A stretch of DNA of 64,000 bases from Nymphaea colorata. Its lineage: Eukaryota; Streptophyta; Magnoliopsida; Nymphaeales; Nymphaeaceae. The stretch covers positions 14,614,354 through 14,678,353 of the forward strand of contig NC_045139.1 in assembly GCF_008831285.2 (NCBI RefSeq). The letters run 5' to 3'. Below are positions 58,872-64,000 of the stretch, in pieces. Position 1 is the first letter of the stretch; each line of letters begins with the position of its first letter. A program made the position numbers and the translations under genes. Under the pieces are notes generated by a model. That model saw only the letters and a list, made by a program, of their open reading frames with translations. It was not told where the DNA came from and did no database searches.

Positions 58872-61790
58872 ATGCAGGGTAATCTGAGTCTTCCTCACCG
58901 ATCAATGGCCACGATTCTTAATCTCAGAGCGGGTGTCAGCTCAGCCGTCCATCACCCCAACGTGATGATGCCCATGCACTCCCAGCCTCTGGGACGCTCC
59001 TCTCTGTCTCCACGACCACTGAGAGTTCCTCCCTTGGTATCCTCTTCTCCTTCTGATGTTGTGAGATTGTGCAAGGAAGGAAGATTTGAGGAGTCATTTG
59101 AAGCCTTTGATTTGTTTCTTAGAAAAAATGGAAGTTTCTCTCATCTGGGTGTCGACGTTTTATCTTGTTTGTTGGAGCTATGTGCCTCCCGTGGTGCCTT
59201 GTTCCAAGGCAAACAACTCCACGGGCGTATCGTTTCTCTGCATGGTAACGTTATGGATTCATTTTTGGGTACCAAGTTGGTGTTCATGTATTCGAAGTGC
59301 GGTTGTCTGGAAGATGCGCAACATTTGTTTGATGAAATGCCTGACAGAACTGTATTTACTTGGAATGCATTGATTGGGGGCCTTGTGACATATGGACAGT
59401 CAGTGGCCGCGCTCAGATTGTATGGGAGGATGTGCCAATATGGAGTTCTCCCTGATGCTTGCACTTTTGCCTGTGCTCTCAAGGCTTGTGGAGAGTTGAA
59501 CGATGTTAATTGCGGGAGGGTTGTCCACGGGCAGGCGGTAAAGGAGGGGTTTGGATCATCTGTCTTTGTCTTGAATGCTCTGGTTTCAATGTATGCGAAA
59601 TGCGATGAATTGGATTTGGCATGCACAGTGTTTGACGGGATTAGTGCAGAGAGGGATGTGGTCTCATGGAATTCGATAATTTCAGCGAATTCGCAGAGTG
59701 GGAACTCTATTGAAGCCCTGAGGCTCTTCAGAGTCATGCAAAGTGATGGTGTTTCGATGAATTCATTTACAATTGTGGGAATTCTGCAAGCATGTGCCGA
59801 TCTATCTTTGGTGCGATTGGGCATGGAGATCCATGCGAAACTTGTTAGATTGGGCTTAGAATCTAGTCTTTATGAATCGAATTCACTTCTTGTTATGTAT
59901 GCAAGGTGCGGTAAAATGGGTCTTGCCTCTCTTGTCTTCAGAAAGATGAATAGCAGAGACGATATCTCGTGGAACTCCATGCTCTCTGGTTATGTACAAA
60001 ACTTTATGTACTGTGAAGCACTTGATTTTTTCCGTGAAATGCTGCAGAATGGTCAAAGTCCTGATAACGTCTCTATTATCAGCGTTCTTTCAGCATGTGG
60101 CCGGTTGGGAAATCTTTTTCATGGCATGGAGGCTCATGCCTACGCAATAAAATTTGGGTTTGGTTTGGATAACCCTGTAGGGAATACAATCGTAGATATG
60201 TATACAAAGTGCTCCCGTATGGACTATGCGGACCTTGTCTTTTATAGGATGCCAGAAAAGGACATCATATCTTGGACTACAATCATGGCTGGTTATGCTC
60301 AGAACTTTTGCTGTCTTGCCACCATTAAATTGTTCAGAGAAGTTCAGATGTTGGGTGTGACTGTGGATCCCTTAATGCTTGGGAGCATTCTTCTTGCTTC
60401 TAGCGGTCTGGACAAAATTCATTATGTGAAACAGATACATGGTTATATATTTAGGCATAACTTGTTTGATCTAGTCTTAGCAAATGCTCTTCTTGATACA
60501 TATGGGCAAATGCGGAATCTTAAATATGCCCTTGATGTGTTCAAAAGTATTGCAGAAAAGGATGTCGTTTCTTGGACCAGTATAATTTCTAGTTATGTTC
60601 ATAATGGGTTACCAAATGAAGCATTTAATCTGTTCCATGAAATGGGTGAAGATGGTCACGAGCCTGATGCAGTGGCCCTGATCAGCATTCTTTCTGCAGC
60701 TGCTGCTTTGTCTACTATGAATAGGGGCAAAGAAATTCATGGATACCTTCTTAGAAGAGGTTTTACCATTGAGGGAGCCACGGGTAATGCTTTGGTGGAC
60801 ATGTATTCAAGGTGTGGGACGGTGGATAATGCATACAAATTGTTCGAAAGGATTCATGATAAAGACTTGGTCTTGTGGTCAAGCATGATAAGTGCTTTTG
60901 GCATGCATGGTCGTGGAAATGCTGCCATTCTTATGTTTACTCGAATGCAGAAGTCTAATGTACAACCTGATCGTATTGCTTTCTTGGCAATTTTATATGC
61001 ATGTAGTCATTCAGGTCTAGTTCAGGAAGGCAAGGCCTATTTTGAATCGATGTTAAGCGATCACCATCTTGCACCGTGGCCTGAGCACTATGCCTGCATG
61101 GTTGATCTTCTAGGCCGGAATAATTATCTTAATGAAGCTTATAATTTTATAAAGGATATGGCAGTTGAACCTACAGCAGCAGTATGGTGTGCTCTGCTCG
61201 GTGCATGCAGAGTTTATGGTAGTACAGAAATAGGATCATTAGCTGCTCAGAAGCTTCTAGAATTGGAACCAGAAAAGCCTGGAAATTATGTGCTTGTGTC
61301 GAACTTCTATGCTGCAGCTGGGAAAGGGAAAGATGTGGAAAAGGTGAGAGAGAAGATGAGGCAGCGAGGATTGAAGAAGGATCCTGCATGTACTTGGATT
61401 GAAGTGAGGAACAAAATGCACTCTTTTATTGCTGGGGACAAATCACATCCCCAGTCAGAGGAGATCTATGCCATGCTGGCTGAAATTAAAGTTAAATTGG
61501 AGAAGGCTGGATTTATGTCTCAGACAAAGCTTGTTTTGCACGATGTAGGAGAAGAGAAGAAGGTGAATATGCTGTACAGCCATAGCGAGAGATTAGCTAT
61601 TTCATTTGGTCTGATCAGCACAAACCCACTATCGCCTATTCGGATAACAAAGAATCTCCGTGTTTGTGCTGACTGTCATGAATTCACTAAGTTTGTCTCA
61701 AGGGTTCTAGAACGAGAAATCATTGTGAGAGATGCTAATAGATTTCATCATTACTGCAATGGTGTATGTTCTTGTGGTGACTTCTGGTAA
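58872..61790 (+). CDS. OTP86: DYW-class PPR RNA-editing factor, OTP86-like (At3g63370)
   Basis: Single-exon PPR protein of 972 residues (961 if it starts at the second ATG, 58905, which has the better +4 G and matches the roughly 960 of the Arabidopsis protein). The first 60 residues are rich in Ser, Arg and Pro with few acidic residues, as in a chloroplast transit peptide. PLS-type repeats fill about residues 90-765 (LVFMYSKCGCLEDAQHLFDE, VSWTSIISSYVHNGLPNEA). E/E+ motifs begin near PTAAVWCALLGACR (767). The DYW deaminase domain ends the protein: H904 and E906 (HSE) with C932 and C935 (CADC) form the catalytic zinc site; HHYCNGVCSC and the terminal DFW follow. Arabidopsis OTP86 is required for editing of plastid rps14 (from memory). 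The similarity along the whole protein suggests an orthologue, but a target site cannot be proven here. The frame is intact. Confidence 0.93.
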   Translation: MQGNLSLPHRSMATILNLRAGVSSAVHHPNVMMPMHSQPLGRSSLSPRPLRVPPLVSSSPSDVVRLCKEGRFEESFEAFDLFLRKNGSFSHLGVDVLSCLLELCASRGALFQGKQLHGRIVSLHGNVMDSFLGTKLVFMYSKCGCLEDAQHLFDEMPDRTVFTWNALIGGLVTYGQSVAALRLYGRMCQYGVLPDACTFACALKACGELNDVNCGRVVHGQAVKEGFGSSVFVLNALVSMYAKCDELDLACTVFDGISAERDVVSWNSIISANSQSGNSIEALRLFRVMQSDGVSMNSFTIVGILQACADLSLVRLGMEIHAKLVRLGLESSLYESNSLLVMYARCGKMGLASLVFRKMNSRDDISWNSMLSGYVQNFMYCEALDFFREMLQNGQSPDNVSIISVLSACGRLGNLFHGMEAHAYAIKFGFGLDNPVGNTIVDMYTKCSRMDYADLVFYRMPEKDIISWTTIMAGYAQNFCCLATIKLFREVQMLGVTVDPLMLGSILLASSGLDKIHYVKQIHGYIFRHNLFDLVLANALLDTYGQMRNLKYALDVFKSIAEKDVVSWTSIISSYVHNGLPNEAFNLFHEMGEDGHEPDAVALISILSAAAALSTMNRGKEIHGYLLRRGFTIEGATGNALVDMYSRCGTVDNAYKLFERIHDKDLVLWSSMISAFGMHGRGNAAILMFTRMQKSNVQPDRIAFLAILYACSHSGLVQEGKAYFESMLSDHHLAPWPEHYACMVDLLGRNNYLNEAYNFIKDMAVEPTAAVWCALLGACRVYGSTEIGSLAAQKLLELEPEKPGNYVLVSNFYAAAGKGKDVEKVREKMRQRGLKKDPACTWIEVRNKMHSFIAGDKSHPQSEEIYAMLAEIKVKLEKAGFMSQTKLVLHDVGEEKKVNMLYSHSERLAISFGLISTNPLSPIRITKNLRVCADCHEFTKFVSRVLEREIIVRDANRFHHYCNGVCSCGDFW

Positions 61791-62658
61791 TTTATGAGAA
61801 CTGAGAGGCTCAGTATGTCTATGGAATCTTTTTTTTTTTTTCTGCCGTCAGCTGACTCACATTCCTGATTTCATCTCAATAATTGTGAGGTGATTACGGA
61901 AAATCCTGGGCATGATGTGGACGGCTTAGTGGCCGCGATGCAATTTTGCATATGGAGGCACAAATGAGAGCCAGAAGTTAACCGCTTATAGAACTTAGTA
62001 TAAAATGGAAATGTAAGTGACTCGTACGATGCTAGATGAGGTGGTGATGCATGTATTGTACGCTCTCGGCAGCAGTAGTGGCTGTGGATGATGAACTTAT
62101 GACATCGATATTGGTTGCAAGTGGATGTGATCTTGCTGATGTGAATAGTAATATTGGTGACAGCACGAAGTGGTACAAGATTGATGTTTCTGGTGGAGAT
62201 TCATGTGAAATTGGTATTTGTCAAAGTTGGTAATGGTTGTCCCACGGAACTTGAAAGTTCTGGTTCACATTTATGAAGTCGCTGTGTACGTTTACATGGG
62301 CGAACGGTCTCGTTGACGGAGATGAACGCAGAATGTGCGGTCATATTGATAATAATGATCTGTTAAAGAAATATCCTTAGGGTAAGGGTTGGAGGAAAAG
62401 AGGATATTTTGTCTGGAAATGTCTTGGCATGAAAAACTTTTGTTGAAGCAATAATTTCCATGACGGCAGGAACTGTCGAGCAACCTTTTGTAGACACACT
62501 TGGGCTGATTAACGAACGGAAATTTCTTTTTACTGATCTTAGCTTGTTTGAGCAGGAATATTTTGCTCTCCCATGATAACGTACATCCATTGATCTATGT
62601 GCAGTGGGGATCGAGAACCTCCTAGTGATGCTGTCAGTCTTCATGCAATGATCTCTGT

Positions 62659-63028
62659 CAGATACTGCCACCTTTTAGCCGCCGAAAGAAGTTTTTCAGA
62701 CCGCACCAATCTCTGGTTCTTAGTTGGGAGGTGCAATTCAGTCATTTTGAGTAGTACCCTTATTTGGTCGCTCTCAGATATTGCCACCTTTCAAGCGCCG
62801 AATATCATTCATTTACTGATGCAAGAAAGAAGATTTTCAGGCGGCACCAGTCTCTGGTTCTTAGTTCGGAGGTGCAATTCAGTCATTTTTAGTAGTACCC
62901 TTATTTGGTCGCTCTCAGATATTGCAACCTTTCAAGCGCCGTATCATTCATTTACTGATGCAAGAAAGAAGATTTTCAGGCGGCACCAGTCTCTGGTTCT
63001 TAGTTGGAAGGTGCAATTCAGTCAATGA
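62659..63028. repeat. Three-copy tandem repeat of about 140 bp
   Basis: CAGATA(C/T)TGCCACC-type starts occur at 62659, 62775 and 62916, and CTCTGGTTCTTAG occurs at 62711, 62852 and 62991. The second and third copies are about 141 bp apart and nearly identical. The first copy lacks about 25 bp containing TCATTCATTTACTGATGC. The plus-strand ORF through it is a by-product of the repeat. Confidence 0.92.
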
Positions 63029-63306
63029 ACTGTAAAATTCTATGAAACTGCCGTCCAGAAATATCACGTGCAGCCACAACTGAAACCCACAGCAAAATGT
63101 TCACATGGTTTTTGACTCGTGAAATGGAGTACTTGTGTTGTTGCTGGGACCTTGTTTTGGTCGTGAAGGTGTATTGGCACACACGAGCGTCAAAGTTGCA
63201 GAATCACAGCCTAAATCCCGAAAGAATAACAAGAGGAATTAGCGGCAAAAGGCAAATCCACTGCAATTATTTTGACAAACCAGTGAGAGGTGGGGAAGGA
63301 GGAGCA

Positions 63307-63537
63307 TTAAGAGGGCAGCTTATGGAATAAGTGAATGAATAAGTTGGAACCTTGATAACATCGGTCCATCAATATATGCAACGTGATCTCTATCAGCCTG
63401 AATGCGTCGGCTGATTCTTTTGGCTCTTGAACAAGTCTAGCTAGACCCATTGGAGCTTGCTCATTGAGGATGGAAACTTGTTCGAGGAGCTTCGGCAAGG
63501 AGTCCTGCACATGTTCGGTTCTGAGCTCAATTATCAT
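63307..63537 (-). CDS. Unrecognised ORF, possible exon or relic, doubtful
   Basis: ATG at 63537 opens 76 codons beginning MIIELRTEHVQDSLPKLLEQ. The composition is amphipathic and helix-like, unlike the Ser/Leu-rich chance ORFs nearby. I do not recognise a family. No upstream exon with clear splice phase was found to its right, although a possible reading (QFVVGLPMGITGGVLASS) lies near 63.58-63.65 kb in another frame. It may be the end of a gene that starts outside the window, or transposon-derived. Confidence 0.2.
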   Translation of the reverse strand: MIIELRTEHVQDSLPKLLEQVSILNEQAPMGLARLVQEPKESADAFRLIEITLHILMDRCYQGSNLFIHLFHKLPS

Positions 63538-64000
63538 AAATGGACGGACTTGTGAGAAAATTTTACTTTCGGTAAGGAGCTAGAAGCCAAGACTCCCCCG
63601 GTGATGCCCATAGGAAGTCCGACCACAAACTGCCCATCTACCAGTCACTGGTCCAACCAGCCATTACCATTTCCAAGCCCCTTGAAATGAGAAGTTTTTT
63701 GTTCTTAGAGCATTTTTTCCAATATGTAGTGACACATTAGCATCCAATATCAGAACTTCTCCTATAAAAACCCGACACGAACACCATACGATCCGATGTA
63801 TTTGCTGATGCGAGCCAATACTGACGAAGATTGCCTCTGCATAAACCTTATCATCTAAGTAGTACAGTAACGTCCTTGATTGGCCAAAAGTTATGAATGT
63901 CTGAAAGTTAAACTGCAGCTGCACGTCCGGCAGCCATGGCTGGGGCTTGGTCTCACTTTGCCAACCTCTTTTTAAGTTTTGGTGCTTATCCATTTACTGC

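Larger units (their letters stand above)
61791..64000. other. 3' flank of the PPR gene, no recognised gene
   Basis: The first part probably includes the PPR 3' UTR. Short ORFs occur on both strands. A roughly 140-bp tandem repeat occupies 62659-63028. Beyond it two minus-strand ORFs (63307-63537 and 63664-63993) have somewhat protein-like composition but no family I recognise. No RNA gene is seen. Confidence 0.5.

Noticed and set aside
59141..59824. 227-residue ORF antisense to the PPR gene
   Set aside because: It mirrors a well-supported coding sequence and has no independent signature.
62051..62233. 60-codon plus-strand ORF after the PPR gene
   Set aside because: It has no recognisable motif, lies in the likely 3' UTR or flank, and is short enough to be chance.

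Overview
This is a nuclear chromosome segment from a flowering plant. It carries five protein-coding genes that I could resolve, most of them split by many introns with ordinary GT..AG junctions. They include plant-specific types: a DYW-class pentatricopeptide-repeat (PPR) RNA-editing factor, a p24-beta cargo receptor and a plant-type BEACH protein. Noncoding DNA is AT-rich with simple repeats. The species cannot be fixed from the window, and I see no bacterial, organellar or viral gene block.

Layout from left to right. On the minus strand, 8479-1124 is a 15-exon JmjC oxygenase gene of the Arabidopsis JMJ31 type. Upstream of it, also on the minus strand, 14052-10479 is an 8-exon HUS1 gene (DNA-damage checkpoint clamp). 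After a spacer of 3.6 kb, the plus strand carries p24-beta-3 (17624-20775, 4 exons). A 10.4-kb gene-poor spacer follows. The largest gene, SPIRRIG/BCHA-type BEACH-WD40 (31130-56613, 19 exons, 3631 residues), fills 25 kb. An intronless DYW PPR gene (58872-61790), the likely orthologue of Arabidopsis OTP86 (At3g63370), comes next. The last 2.2 kb holds a roughly 140-bp tandem repeat and no recognisable gene.

The genes do not form a pathway. They act separately in chromatin or protein hydroxylation (JmjC), genome surveillance (HUS1), ER-Golgi traffic (p24), endomembrane and mRNA-body biology (SPIRRIG) and chloroplast RNA editing (OTP86-like). All exon boundaries were worked out by hand from splice sites, reading phase and remembered family sequences, so they are predictions.

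I found no convincing new multi-gene system. The items most worth a second look are structural. The JMJ31-like gene has a GC-AG intron, a 19-nt microexon and a TAGCAG tandem acceptor. SPIRRIG intron 13 is built from two 112-bp tandem copies and carries a decoy donor. SPIRRIG also has a 27-bp coding tandem repeat and an upstream ORF whose stop overlaps the start codon. A few short ORFs in the spacers might be real.
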